From: Panax quinquefolius
Taxonomy: Eukaryota > Streptophyta > Magnoliopsida > Apiales > Araliaceae
Assembly: GCA_020205615.1 (NCBI GenBank)
Contig: JAINUW010000459.1
Coordinates: 62,001-126,000 of the forward strand
Direction: 5' to 3'
Length of the DNA stretch: 64,000 bases
In this document: in pieces, positions 1-11,082 of the stretch
Layout: each line of letters starts with the position of its first letter
How positions within the stretch are numbered: the first letter of the stretch is position 1
The notes under the pieces: generated by a model
What the model saw: only the letters and a program-made list of their open reading frames with translations
What the model was told of the DNA's origin: nothing
Database searches by the model: none
Program-made: the position numbers and the translations under genes

Positions 1-1
1 A

Positions 2-532
2 CCTGGTCCATGTGCTACTTGTGGTGGGTATCATGCTGGTAGGGCGTGCTATAAAGAGATAGGGGCATGTTTCTTATGTGGACAAATGGGACATAAGGCA
101 AGGGACTACACAGTTCAACGTGGTAATGGGGGAGGCGGTAATGCTGGTAATGGTGGTCAGCGCAACACCGGTGGGAGAGTATTTGCATTGACAGCTAATC
201 AAGCGGCCCAAGCACCAGGTACTATTTTAAGCATCTTTCTTATAGGAAATCATGAGGCATCATTTTTGTTTGACATTGGATCTACACACTCTATTGTTGC
301 ACTTTCATTTGTTCGTCATCTTGGAGTGTCTTCTTATATATTAGATCCTCATTTATCTATTGCTACCCCGATGGGAAATTCTGTGATTATTTCTGAGCAA
401 TTTCGCGAGTGTCCTTTGAATTTAGCGAGGAGGGTGTACGCAGCTAACTTACTTCCGATGGTGATGCATGATTTTGATATCATCTTGGGTATGGATTGGC
501 TGAGTAAGCATCGAGCCACTATTGGTTATTAG
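2..532 (+). pseudogene. Element A: Gag zinc knuckles and protease
   Basis: This is the C-terminal Gag and aspartic protease of a Ty3/gypsy retrotransposon, entering from the left edge. The frame is open from base 2 to the stop at 530-532. Two zinc knuckles stand at the start: C4-x2-C7-x3-H11-x4-C16 and C23-x2-C26-x4-H31, where the last Cys is Tyr (residue 36). This paired-knuckle pattern is typical of Del/Tekay-type chromoviruses. A Gly/Asn-rich linker follows. The protease has DIGSTHS in place of the usual DTGSTHS, so Thr next to the catalytic Asp is lost, and later the conserved ILGMDWL block. The reading then breaks at a TAG. Gag binds and packages element RNA and the protease cuts the polyprotein; this copy cannot do the latter. 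The Gag start lies outside the window. Confidence 0.85.
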
Positions 533-622
533 GCGAGGAAGGTTATTTTTGGAACCTTATAGGCTCCAGAATTCGAGTTTCAATGTTCCAAGCCGAATGG
601 TGTTGTAAAGTTTATCTCAGCT

Positions 623-1720
623 TTGAAGGCTAGAAAAATGATTGCTAAGGGACATGATTGTTATCTGGCTTATATGAAGGATACCTCGAGGGATGAGCTC
701 CAACTTGATGACTATCTAGTTGTGCTAGAATTTCCTGAGGTATTTCCTAAGGATCTGCCAGGATTTCCATCACCAAGGGAAGTCGAGTTTACTATTGAGC
801 TCATTTTTGGAGTGGAACCTCTCTCTAAGGCACCCTATAGGATGGCTCCATTAGAGTTACAGGAGTTGAAGGAGCAATTGCAGTAGTTGTTAGATCGTGG
901 ATTCATTAGACCGAGCGTATCACCATGGGGTGCTCCAGTCTTGTTCGTAAAGAAGAAGGACGGATCTATGAGATTGTGTATAGATTATAGAGAGCTAAAG
1001 TGGATCACTATCAGGAACAAATATCCATTGCCACGGAAAGATGACCTTTTCAATCAGCTCCAAGGGGAAAAGTTCTTTTCAAAGATAGATTTGAGGTCGG
1101 GGTACCATCAATTGTAGGTGAGGGAAGAGGACATTCTAAAAATAACTTTTCGTACTCAGTATGGGCACTATGAGTTTTTGGTGATGTCATTTGGGTTGAT
1201 TAATGCTTCGACAGTTTTCATGGATATGATGAATCGGGTTTTTAGCGAGTACTTAGACCAATTTGTCATTATCTTCATTGATGACATTTTGTTGTATTCC
1301 AAGTCTAAGGAGGAGCATAAAGAGCATTTTCGTACTATTTTGGGGGTTCTGCAAAAGAATAAGTTATTTGATAAGTTCTCTGTTCTCTAAATGCCAGTTT
1401 TGGTTAGAATAGATAGCATTTTTGGGACATGTAGTGTCTGCTGAAGGTATTAAGGTGGATCCTGCAAAGGTTGAGGCTATCACTAATTGGCCAAGACCTA
1501 CCACGGTAACTGAAGTAAGGAGTTTCTTTGGTTTGGCAGGGTACTACCTGCGATTTGTGGAATGTTTCTCTTTATTAGCTTTGCCATTAACTCAGTTGAT
1601 GAAGAAGGGCACAAAGTTTGTGTGGAATGAGGAACATGAGAAAAGTTTTGAGGAGCTTAAGAAGAGGCTTGTGTCTGCTCCAGTGCTTACATTACCGTCG
1701 GGGACATGAGGTTATCAAAT
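623..1720 (+). pseudogene. Element A: reverse transcriptase (broken)
   Basis: Reverse transcriptase of element A, recognised by [63 protein letters not shown]-like and the catalytic FIDDILLYS block near 1280. The connection region ([19 protein letters not shown], then [11 protein letters not shown]) follows. Stops interrupt one frame at 884-886, 1115-1117 and 1388-1390, and a frameshift lies between 1390 and 1422. The first two stops replace Gln codons (CAG or CAA to TAG), as deamination gives. The catalytic Asp pair is still legible, so the gene decayed after insertion and not through loss of the active site. It would have copied element RNA into DNA in the cytoplasmic particle. Confidence 0.9.
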
Positions 1721-1734
1721 TTACAGTGATGTTC

Positions 1735-2118
1735 CAAGAAGAGATTAGGGTGTGTTTTGATGCAACATGGTAAGGTAATTGCGTATGCTTCCAGATAACT
1801 TAAACCTTATGACGTGAATTACCCTACCCATGACTTCGAGTTAGCAGCAGTTATTTTTGCCCTAAAGATTTGGAGGCGCTATCTATATGGAGAGACTTGT
1901 GATATTTTCACCGACTACAAGAGCCTTAAATATATTTTTACTCAGCATGAGCTTAACATGAGGCACAGGCGTTGGTTGGAGCTTTTCAAGGATTATGATG
2001 CCAAGATTCAGTATCACCCTGGTAAGGCTAATGTGGTTGCAGATGCTCTTAGCCGGAAGAGTTCAGGGGGTGTAGCTGCCTTGGTTACACAACCTCAACT
2101 TATATCAGATATAGAGCA
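1735..2118 (+). pseudogene. Element A: RNase H, split by element N
   Basis: Ty3/gypsy RNase H continues the pol of element A. Legible blocks are [13 protein letters not shown] near 1755, [36 protein letters not shown] with the FTD Asp (His to Tyr in the usual TDHKSL), and the C-terminal VVADALSR. A frameshift near 1710-1800 separates it from the RT. The frame reaches the target site of element N at 2118 and resumes at 9110 on the far side (GLVLYAKSFDGL), so RNase H and integrase were once continuous. This split places N as younger than A. Confidence 0.88.
2114..2118. repeat. Target-site duplication of element N (left)
   Basis: The 5-mer gagca here is repeated at 9105-9109. Element N begins TGTAGCGCCCCC directly after it and ends in TTGTCACA directly before the right copy, which is the TG...CA form of an LTR element. 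Confidence 0.9.
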
Positions 2119-4992
2119 TGTAGCGCCCCCAAATCCGGGTCCTAAATCACCACGGATCTGGTGCACTATTTCTATAACTATTGCGAAAGATACAAACCTA
2201 AATTGTTTATACATTGAACATTATATACTAATCCCAAGGTCGAGTAACCATAACTTATACATAATTCATTATCCTATCTGACATACAAAGATTTTATCAT
2301 ACATTATTGTTACAATCTATCTGCACATGCAAACTAAAGCTGGAACTGTCCTTAACCTTTCCTTATATCCGACGCATTCACCTTAATCTGCAATGTTTTA
2401 TCAAGATATAGCAAGGGTGAGCACGAAAGTTTCCCAACAAGTTTAAATTCTATTTAAGGATATATCATGATTGAAAGAGTCTGAATAATAAGCTGACTAT
2501 AATTCACAGTGTAGTTGTGAATTAGCACGAACAAACTTTTGACTGAACAAGTATTAAACATGAACAAATATATCTAAACCAAATGGTAATGAAGGTGATC
2601 AGTCTTTCATACCTGACTTATACATACAATATGTACAGAGTACAATTATACATGGCAATCAACAATGATTAACCATAAGCATATCTGAATGAAACAACTC
2701 TTAGTAGAGTTAAGAAAAACTTGCTTGTACCTTTGATTACCGTTACGAAATATAACTTAGCTTTATCCGAAAACCTAATATAGATAATACCGATATCCAA
2801 ATTTTAGAATAATATTATCACAGTAAAAAATAACCTAAACACATTACCACATAATCCTATCAGTCTATTCAGCACACAATACATAGTATCAAGTCAAACT
2901 ATTGTAGTCTGAGTTGAGTTCGGTACTATTATTACATCCCGACAGCCTAGTCGGATAATTATCGAGTTTAAGTTCAATTAAACTCTGCCTAAACACTAAA
3001 CAATAATCTTAGGTAATTTATAAATCAGTTAACATAATTTTCATAGGCCCATAATAATTTTTAGATAATTATTACCATTTATTATGATTTTTCAATCAAT
3101 AATATCATATTTATATGCATTAAATACTATTTAATTCCATTATCATTAATATTTATTTAATATTAAATATTAATGAAATCCTTAACATAATATTATAATA
3201 TATTTATAATATCTCAAAGTATTTTAATACTTTATTATTACCATTAAATGATTTTAAAGTAATTAAAACCATTATTAATTATCGCCATTAATATTAAAAT
3301 ATTAATATTTTTCATGGCAAAATATCAAAAGTTATATTTTATAACTTAAAATATTCTTATAACACTTCAATTATTTTTATATAATTTTTAAAGCATTAAT
3401 TCTATTTTTCCATAATTTATTTAATACATTTATTAAATAAATTAATTACCAATAATATTAATTTATTAATGAAATTCATCATAAAATATTAAAAGTCATT
3501 AAAAATAACTTAAAATATTTTCTTATACCATAATATAATTTTGAAATGATTTTTCAAGTATTAAAATCATTTTTAAATAATTTATTTAATATTATAATTA
3601 AATAAATTAAATACCACTTATATTCAAAAATAGTAAATATTTATGAAATATACTTAAAATAATTAAAAACTAATTTTTGGACTTTAAAATAATTTTTAAT
3701 AATTTATTATGTATTTTAATAATTAAAAACTATTTAATACTAATTTATTTAATAAAATTGTTAAATTTATAATTAATCTGTTGCTAAATGGGCCTATAGC
3801 GACAGAACCGTCGCTATAGGTGTTCTTGAGCTGCCCAGAAATGCAAGACAATGTTCAAGTTAGTGGGTTTAACCAATTCTAATTTCATGGTTATAATGTT
3901 TCTGGGCTTTCTAAGACATTGATGATGTAGTATGCATGTAATACTACAACTAGAAACTAATTCCCTAGCCAAACTATATCAGATCTGATCATTATAAGCC
4001 TTACAAAAGCATGTCAGAGGCTTGCTGGGATTTCTGGGTTTCCTAGAAACCCAGTCAGCTTCGAGTGACCACCTTGTGGCTCGATTTTATATACGTTCTG
4101 GTTACGTTTAATGTGATGTTAAGGTTCAGATCTATAGTCGTTATGTCAAGGTACAACAAAAAATCACTAGATCAACTTTACAACATCACATAAGTACAAT
4201 CTGAGCCGGTCAAAGTAGGACAAAAAGACTATTCTTGAACATTTCTGGAAAACCCAGAAATGTTCTTGAGCAGTTTGGTCAACGGTTATTTGACCAATAA
4301 AATCTTGGGTTCTATTATGGATGTGTGTAACCTAGAAGCATGATTATGTATTATTCATACCGGTCTACAACCTTCAATCAAAAACATGACCAAAAACATA
4401 AAAATCAACAAGATCTAGAGCCTGTAAAAACTTGTCAAACGGAAACTGGATATTCTAGGTTGCCTAGAAAATAGTTTTGTGATCGGTCAACTAGGTTTGA
4501 CCATGCATAACTTACGATCTAGACATGCTATGACCCTGATTCAAGTTTCAGAACAAAGATCACATGACATACTATAGATTCATAACATAAAACACCATAA
4601 ACATCTAACATAGAAGAATCTAGAAGCTCAGACATATGACTGTCAGGCCAAAAATTTCCAGTTTTCCAGATTTCAAAAAAATGCTATTTCGTGCACTTTG
4701 ATGTTATGGATCTGGGATTTAACAACCCAGATGACTAAATGACACCTTATTACACATTTCTAAACAACAAATCACAACATCAAACATCAGATCTAAGGAT
4801 TTCTAGAATTAGGATTTATACCTTTACTATGCTTCCATACTTGATTTCTGATCGATGATCTTGATCCTGGCTTGCTAATGATCACACTAGTGACTGATTC
4901 ACTTAATATTTTTGTGGCTAAGGAGAGTGAAAAGTTTGGTTGAGTGTAAGGATGTAAACGAGCTTGGTTTGGTGACTTTCCCTCTCTTTGAT

Positions 4993-5001
4993 CTATATAT
5001 A
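4993..5001 (-). promoter_or_regulatory. TATA box in element N 3' LTR
   Basis: Minus-strand TATATATAG followed by ATCAAAGAGAGGG. The same box occurs at 8245-8253 in the partner LTR. It lies downstream of the telo-box cluster in the minus orientation, where a plant LTR promoter would be. Confidence 0.6.
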
Positions 5002-5214
5002 AAATGATAAAATGCAATGGCTGATCATGTGATCAGTTGTTGGCTGATTAAAGTTGCTTTTTAGACCACATGGCTAGCCTAGGGTTGGTCACCAACCACA
5101 AGTAGGGTTAGATATACACTCCACCTCATTATAATATTAGCAAGGGTAGTTTGGTTATTTGACTAATAAAATGAATGGCAACTTGGTAACTTCTCACAAT
5201 CATTAGGTTTTAAC

Positions 5215-5690
5215 CCTTAGGGTTTGACCCTTACGGTTTAACCCTAAGATTACACAAATTTATATTCTAGGCTTTTCTAATTAAGTTCTAAAAATAGAAA
5301 ATTAAGATTTCTAAATTATAATTAGGATTTTATAATTACATTAACATTTCCTAATCACATTCAAGCTTGACAATTAAGGTTAATATTCTTAATTAAAATT
5401 GCTAATTTAGCATTTAGGTTCCATAATTGTACATTAGCTAGGGTTTCTAGTTGGACAATTAAGGTTTTCTAATAATCAATTAGGGTTACCCTAATTAGAT
5501 AAATAACATAAAAACTGTAACACTTATCTTCAAGCTTCCCAATTAGGGTTTTAATAATCCGAATTAGGGTTTTAAATCCCCAGTTCTGAAATTAGGGTTT
5601 CCATAGCCGATAATAGGGTTTCTTATCAGTCGTTAGGGTTTTCTATCTGAACGTCGAGGTTCTAAATATATTATTAGGGTTTATGACTAA
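5215..5690 (-). promoter_or_regulatory. Cluster of telo-box motifs in U3 of element N
   Basis: About nine to ten copies of AAACCCTAA or one-base variants (minus strand; TTAGGGTTT on plus) lie spaced, not tandem, upstream of the TATA box. AAACCCTAA is the known plant telo-box found in promoters of growth-linked genes. The twin LTR shows the same cluster at about 8469-8850. The regulatory role is inferred. Confidence 0.5.
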
Positions 5691-5920
5691 TATAGTTTAT
5701 CTGGTCAACCCTTGACCCTTAACCACATACTGTACACATATATGACCATATACACAGATATTCTTAAGATTGTAGACCTTCACCAAAAGTTTTTAAATTC
5801 ACAAAATTCATTCCCAAAAATGTCAAATACATACACTTATTTTCTATCTAGGTCTATTATATAACCTCTATTCAATCTTTTAAGATTTTATAAACTTGTC
5901 TAAATTCTCGGGTTGTGACA

Positions 5921-6945
5921 TTCACCCCTTCTTCTAAGAATTTCGTCCCCGAAATTCAACTAACACCTCGTACCTTGCAAACACAGCATCACATGCTACC
6001 CAATACATCCCTCACAAGAGAAAAAAAATTCAAATTGTGTTGAGGAGTCATATAGACTATTTGTCTATCATTTTCGCAAAGGTTTTATAGAAATTCATCC
6101 GCAAACCATCATAACTTAGGGACACAAAGGTTAATTAGCCCGATATGCCCTATACTGGCCAAGTACTGCTGGTTGGAACAAGTCTGCCCCGTTCCTTCTA
6201 TCCCATCCGCCTTAGGCGCACAAAATTTCTTACCTCAGTCTTTTTAGATTCCGCACCAAAACAATTTGGTTTGGGAAATTTCGTTCAATGAACACTTTGA
6301 GTTTTTATAAACATTAGTCTAGCTGAATCTAATAGCATAGACTCATATCAATAATTCAATTCAATCGAATTATTTACGTGTAGCCAAACCCCGTTGGCAA
6401 TTAAATTTTTTTGAAAATATGTTTGAGAATGACGCGATCGTGATGATGCCGTCTTTGCATTAGATGATCCATTTGAGGATGCCGTCATTGTATGACTTTC
6501 ATCATAACACATCATACAATAGTGGAACAATGATTTTTAGATCGAATTCACACTATGTATTCCTGTATTTATAACTCTATCAACTTTTTATCATCTCTGC
6601 ACCAGGTTACATGGTATATGAGTGATAAATAAAAATATATTTTGATATTTCAAATCATTTGCGTCTAGCCGAAATAAGTAGCATAGACTACACTTTATAT
6701 CGTTCCAAAAATGATTACGAGTCTACATTTTTTTTAAAAGCACATAGTGCGTATTTAGCTTGATGTTAAAATTTCGAAGTCTAGCATAGCTATGAGTTTT
6801 GGAAAACTTATATCTCCACTAATAATCATTTTCTTAAATAGACTATTTATTCCTATTATCCTCAATACTCCATTCACACTTAGTTCTACCCAGTTCGTCA
6901 AACTTACTACACTTATGAGTTCAGGAACTTTTCACAATCATATGA
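5921..6945 (-). other. Element N internal relic with polypurine tract
   Basis: The minus-strand polypurine tract (AGAAGAAGGGG, about 5924-5937) abuts the LTR and is preceded by the pol-end motif TTTCGGGGACGAAATTC. The rest has only short reading frames (for example 6348-6530, with no recognisable domain). I see no gag or pol domain. Confidence 0.6.
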
Positions 6946-8142
6946 CACTACTACAAAACAGTAAATAGACAACGCGGAAAAAACGTTGTGATTTTAGTCA
7001 GAAAAACGTCGTGGTTAAGGGTGTTATCTATTTGACACCCTTACACAACGTTTTTAAAATGTTGTAGTTAAGCATAATACATAACGTTTTTTAGGAAAAA
7101 ATGTTGTAGACTTGTTTTTCTAAAATTAGCATATGCTTAAAAACGTTGTAGAAGGTATGTTTCCGCAAAATTTTTTGGATAAAAATGTTGTTGTTTAGTA
7201 TATCAGACAACGTTTAAGCACATTTACACAACGTTTTTAAAATGTTGTAGATTGACTTGGAAAAAAATAAAAAAAAATTGTGATTCACCTATATTACCAA
7301 AGGCTTTAACTCGCTAATGTCATGATATATAGGTAAAAGGTCTAAATTCTCATTTAAATTTAAAGCCAAAATGTATCAACCATTCAAAATACATCCCAAT
7401 AATACCATTCGTTTACAGTTTCAAATTACTACATCCACAAAATAAATTCAAGGAATTAGAAACTTAGTTTAAAGGCGAGTTGTTACATCATTAAAGCAAG
7501 TTGTTACAAAAAGCTTCAGATCGACTTGCCCACTTGTGGGACCAACATTCTCCTTGTCGTCTCTGGCTCCCTACTCGCTCCAAATTTGGATCAATTATAA
7601 TAGCGAGATATATAGTCACTATTGTTCATATATAAATGAGGTACCCATTTTTTGATCCACTACAAGTGTTTGTCCCCTCATTATCGCTGGCTTGAGTTTC
7701 ACTGCTAGCAGGAAGCATTGATCTGAGCCTCTCCAAAACAAAACCAGCTTAAGTCATGGTGGAAGCTCTTTCAAAATCCGAAACTAATCCCTCAAGGATG
7801 TTATGAAATGATCAACATCAAATATGTCCTTAAACTCACCGCCAGATTGATAGACAATCTTAGGAAATATGAAGTTAGTAGCCACACAGAATCTATAGCA
7901 GTCAAGATGATAAACGATTACAACTATGTCCACTTAATAGAACAAAACTACTGAACCCACCATGGATCTCGCTTAAAATGAAGTTTTGTCCGATTCAAGC
8001 ACAATAAGAGTGACATTCGGATATCTTGCAATAAAGAACCATGTCACAAATCTGCAGAGCAAATAATCACATCAACAAAATTTCATATGGACCCTAATTG
8101 CAGAAGCAAAATTCATGATAGTATTAATCGTGATAAAAGAAG
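6946..8142. mobile_element. CACTA-type DNA transposon fragment
   Basis: The fragment starts with CACTACTACAAAA at 6946, the conserved terminus of plant CACTA (En/Spm) transposons. From 6968 to 7250 follow subterminal repeats of the type ACAACGTTTTTAAAATGTTGT, at least six partial copies in both orientations, several palindromic. Such subterminal repeats bind the TnpA-type protein in known CACTA elements. I find no matching terminus on the right; homology to the retroelement LTR starts at about 8143, so this is a one-ended fragment, probably left by a deletion that also removed the inner part of the right LTR. No transposase is legible; 7480-8100 is complex sequence without a recognised product. 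Confidence 0.7.
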
Positions 8143-9104
8143 CCAGTAACTCACTTAATATTTTCGTGGCTAAGGAGAGAGAAAAGTTTGGTTGAGTGTA
8201 AGGATGCAAATGAGCTTGGTTTGGTGACTTTCCCTCTCTTTGATCTATATATAAAATGAAAAAATGCAACGGTTGATCATGTGATCAGTTGTTGGCTGAT
8301 TAAAGTTGCTTTTTAGACCACATGGCTAGCCTAGGGTTGGTCACCAACCACAAGTAGGGTTAGATCTACACTCCACCTCATTATAATATTAGAAAGGGTA
8401 GTTTGGTCATTTGGCTTATAAAGTGAATGGCAACTTGGTAACTTCTCACAATCATTAGGTTTTAACTCTTAGGGTTTGACCCTTAGGGTTTAACCCTAAA
8501 ATTACACAAATTTATAATCTAGGCTTTTCTAATTAAGTTCTAAAAATAGAAAATTAAGATTTCTAAATTATAATTAGGATTTTCTAATTACATTAACATT
8601 TTCTAATCACATTCAAGCTTGACAATTAAGGTTAATATCCTTAATTAAAATTGCTAATTTAGCATTTAGGTTCCATAATTGTACGTTAGGGTTTCTAGTT
8701 AGACACTTAAGGTTTTCTAATAATCAATTAGGGTTTTAATAATCCAAATTAGGGTTTCAGATCCCCAGTTTTGAAATTAGGGTTTTCATAGCCGGTAATA
8801 GGGTTTCTTATCAGTCATTAAGGTTTTCTAACTGAACGTCGAGGTTATTAATATATTATTAGGTTTATGACTGATATAGTTTATCTGGTCAACCCTTGAC
8901 CCTTAACCACATACTGTACACATATATGACCATATACACAGATATTCTTAACATTGTAGACCTTCACCAAAAGTTTTTAAATTCACAAAATTCATTCCCA
9001 AAAATGTCAAATACATACACTTATTTTCTGTCTAGGTCTATTATTTAACCTATATTCAATCTTTTAAGATTTTATAAAATTGTCTAAATTCTCGAATTGT
9101 CACA
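8143..9104 (-). repeat. Element N 5' LTR (right copy, truncated)
   Basis: Matches 4905-5920 of the left LTR, including the TATA box (8245-8253) and the telo-box cluster, and ends TTGTCACA at 9104. The inner two-thirds of the LTR and the primer binding site are missing, so homology stops beside the CACTA fragment. Confidence 0.8.
8245..8253 (-). promoter_or_regulatory. TATA box in element N 5' LTR
   Basis: Minus-strand TATATATAG, at the same place in the LTR as 4993-5001. It is the promoter copy that would have driven the element, but everything downstream is truncated. Confidence 0.55.
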
Positions 9105-9527
9105 GAGCATGTGGGTTTGGTGCTATATGCTAAAAGTTTTGATGGGTTGGTAGCAGATATGAGGGTGAAACCTTCTCTTATTTTGCGTATTAAAGAAGCC
9201 CAAAAGGAGGATGGCGAGTTGTTGGCTATAGCGCAGAATATGGATGAGGGTAGGCAGAAAGAGTTTCACATTGATGAGCAAAGTGTGATATAGTTTGGTA
9301 AACGATTATGTGTTTTAGTGGATCCAATGATTCATGGGGCAGTGTTGACTGAAGCTCATAGTTCGCCATTTTCTATTCATCTTGGGTCTACAAAGATGTA
9401 TAAGGATCTGAAGGAGAATTTTTGGTGGAGCGAAATGAAAAGGGATGTAGCTGAATTTGTGAGTAGATGTCTTATATTTCGCGAAGTGAAAATAGAGCAT
9501 CAGCGGCCTGGTGGTTTGTTGCAATAG
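9105..9527 (+). pseudogene. Element A: pol linker and integrase zinc domain
   Basis: This is the continuation of element A pol after insertion N. The bases 9105-9109 are the second gagca duplication. A linker ends at a TAG at 9291-9293. The integrase N-terminal region follows (HSSPFSIHLGSTKMYKDL, WWSEMKRDV, FVSRCLIF). The HHCC zinc motif is damaged: the second Cys of the usual C-x2-C is Phe (CLIF). A stop (CAG to TAG) closes the segment at 9525-9527. In the intact family this domain binds zinc and helps the integrase multimerise on LTR ends. Confidence 0.85.
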
Positions 9528-10060
9528 TTAGAGATTCCTGTGTTGAAATGGGATGACATTTCGATGGAATTTGTGATTGGATTACCGAGAACTCTTAAAA
9601 AGAATGATGCTATTTGGGTGGTAGTTGATCGGTTGACCAAATCGGCACATTTTCTGGCTATTCGTGAGGATTTTTCGGTAAATAAGTTAGCAGATATTTT
9701 TTAACGTGAGATTGTTAGGCTTCATGGGACTCCAATTTCTATTGTTTCGGATCGGGATCCGCAGTTTACTTCTCGATTTTGGAAAGGATTTCAACGAGCT
9801 TGGGGAACACGACTTAATTATAGTACAACTTTTCACCCGCAAACAGATGGACAATCAAAGAGAATTATTCGGACATTAGAAGACATGTTGCGATCTTGTG
9901 CTTTAGAGTGGACAGGAAACTAGGATGATTATTTGAGTTTGGTGGAGTTCGCATATAATAACAGTTGGCAAGCTAGTATTGGTATTGCTCCTTTTGAACC
10001 CTTGTATGGTAAGAAGTGTCGAGCTCTGACTTGTTGGGATGAGGTTGGAGAAGGGTAATA
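9528..10060 (+). pseudogene. Element A: integrase catalytic core
   Basis: The integrase core reads on in the frame. The first catalytic Asp region is altered: WDDISMEFVIGLP has Glu where the usual MDFV gives Asp. VVVDRLTKSAHFL is intact, then the second catalytic Asp in [13 protein letters not shown], and the Glu region reads [14 protein letters not shown], where the catalytic Glu of the usual SERTI is Lys. YNNSWQASIGIAPFE and YGKKCR follow. TAA and TAG stops occur near 9702 and 9921, and a frameshift follows 10055. Two of three DDE residues are changed, so it is inactive. Confidence 0.85.
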
Positions 10061-10079
10061 GAAGGACCCAATTTGGTTA

Positions 10080-10627
10080 GGATTACTACAGAGAAGGTAG
10101 TAGTGGTTAAAGAAAAATTGAAAGAAGCTAAATCGCGACAAAAGAGTTATGCTGATATTCATAGGAGGGCTCTTGAATTCACACTTGGTGAACACGTGTT
10201 TTTGAAACTTTCTCCATGGAAAGGTGTTTGAAGGTTTGGTTTGAAAGGGAAGCTTAGTCCGCGTTTCATTGCCACTTTTGAAGTCCTTGAGAGAGTTGGA
10301 GAAGTGGCATATCGGGTGGCTATGCCTCAACAATTATCTCATGTGCATAATATATTTCATGTTTCGGTGTTAAGAAAATATAACTATCATTTGCTTCATG
10401 TTGTGCAATACCCGTTACATAAGATTCAAGAAGATCTTACTTGTGAGGAAGAAGCCGAGGCGATTCTAGATCGTCAAGAACGGATTATGAGAAGGAAAAC
10501 AATTCCTTTTGTTAAAGTCTTGTGGAAAAACCATTCGGAGCGGGAAGCTACTTGGGAGATGAAGGAGTCTATTCGGGCCGAATATCCGCATTTTTTTTCG
10601 ATAATTAGGTACGTTCCGTTCTTTTGA
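10080..10627 (+). pseudogene. Element A: integrase C-terminus and chromodomain
   Basis: The C-terminal part has the GPY/F-like region (LSPRFIATFEVLERVGEVAYRV, LSHVHNIFHVSVLRKY) and then a chromodomain-like tail with EEAEAILDRQER, VKVLWKNHSEREATWE and the final PHFF. The chromodomain marks element A as a chromovirus; in the family it steers integration to heterochromatin through histone-mark contacts. A TGA interrupts the frame near 10228 (WKGV-stop-RFG). From 10241 the frame is open to TGA at 10625. The polypurine tract lies 20 bases beyond. Confidence 0.85.
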
Positions 10628-10646
10628 TTCCGAGGATGGAATCCAT

Positions 10647-10662
10647 TTTAAGGGGAAGGTGA
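10647..10662 (+). other. Polypurine tract of element A
   Basis: Purine run AAGGGGAAGGTGA directly before the LTR start TGTTATACCC. This is where plus-strand DNA synthesis of the element is primed. Confidence 0.7.
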
Positions 10663-11082
10663 TGTTATACCCAATAAAGTAATAATAAAATATTTAAGTG
10701 AGCTGTAAAATATTTAATTGGACTTTTCTAATATTTGGGTCAAATTGTAGTTAATTTATTTGGGCAATTAAAATTAATTGGGTCTAAATTATATTTGTGT
10801 AATTTTAAATCCTAATAAAATTAAAAGAATTAATAAAACATATTAATTAATAATAATTAAGTAAACCCTAGCTTTACCTTATTACGCCTAATGAGTCGTG
10901 GGAATAAAGCAAAAACAAAAGAAAGAGGCGGAAGAAGAACGAGGAGAATGAGAGAATTTGGCTGGAATTAAAAAGGGTTTGAGAGTAAGATCCTTAAAAT
11001 CAAAGGTAATTGTTGGATTATTTTTTAATACAAATAATTATTTTGCTAGTGTAATTACAATTTATTTTCTTATTGTGTTTAC
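10663..11082 (+). repeat. Element A 3' LTR, first part
   Basis: The LTR begins TGTTATACCC after the polypurine tract and is cut by element B at 11082. The continuation is at 21746. The LTR is AT-rich and no gene is seen. Confidence 0.72.

Larger units (their letters stand above)
2119..5920 (-). repeat. Element N 3' LTR (long, left copy)
   Basis: On the minus strand this LTR runs from TGTCACAACCC at 5920 to the complement of TGTAGCGCCCCC at 2119. Its outer kilobase (4905-5920) matches 8143-9104 closely. The distal half (about 2950-3780) is extremely AT-rich and I see no gene in it. A short ORF at 4793-5017 repeats in the other LTR and is a by-product of promoter and leader sequence, not a gene. 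Confidence 0.82.
2119..9104 (-). mobile_element. Element N: LTR retrotransposon inserted in element A
   Basis: This is a 7-kb LTR element on the minus strand, flanked by gagca duplications. The minus orientation is given by the left LTR end: read on the minus strand, a relic of the pol end (TTTCGGGGACGAAATTC) and a purine tract precede the LTR start TGTCACAACCC, the usual arrangement of plant Ty3/gypsy elements. The left (3') LTR is about 3.8 kb and the right (5') LTR keeps only its outer 0.96 kb. The interior holds a short internal relic and a CACTA transposon fragment. No gag or pol domain is legible. The long LTR and pol-end motif suggest a Tekay-like chromovirus, but that is inference. 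Confidence 0.85.

Noticed and set aside
4793..5017. 74-residue minus frame, with a near twin at 8072-8269
   Set aside because: Both lie in the promoter and leader part of the N LTR pair; identity reflects the LTR repeat, and the frames end differently.
5215..5690. Interstitial telomere array
   Set aside because: TTTAGGG-like words are separated by 15-60 bp of different sequence and recur in both LTRs; they are promoter motifs and not a telomere.
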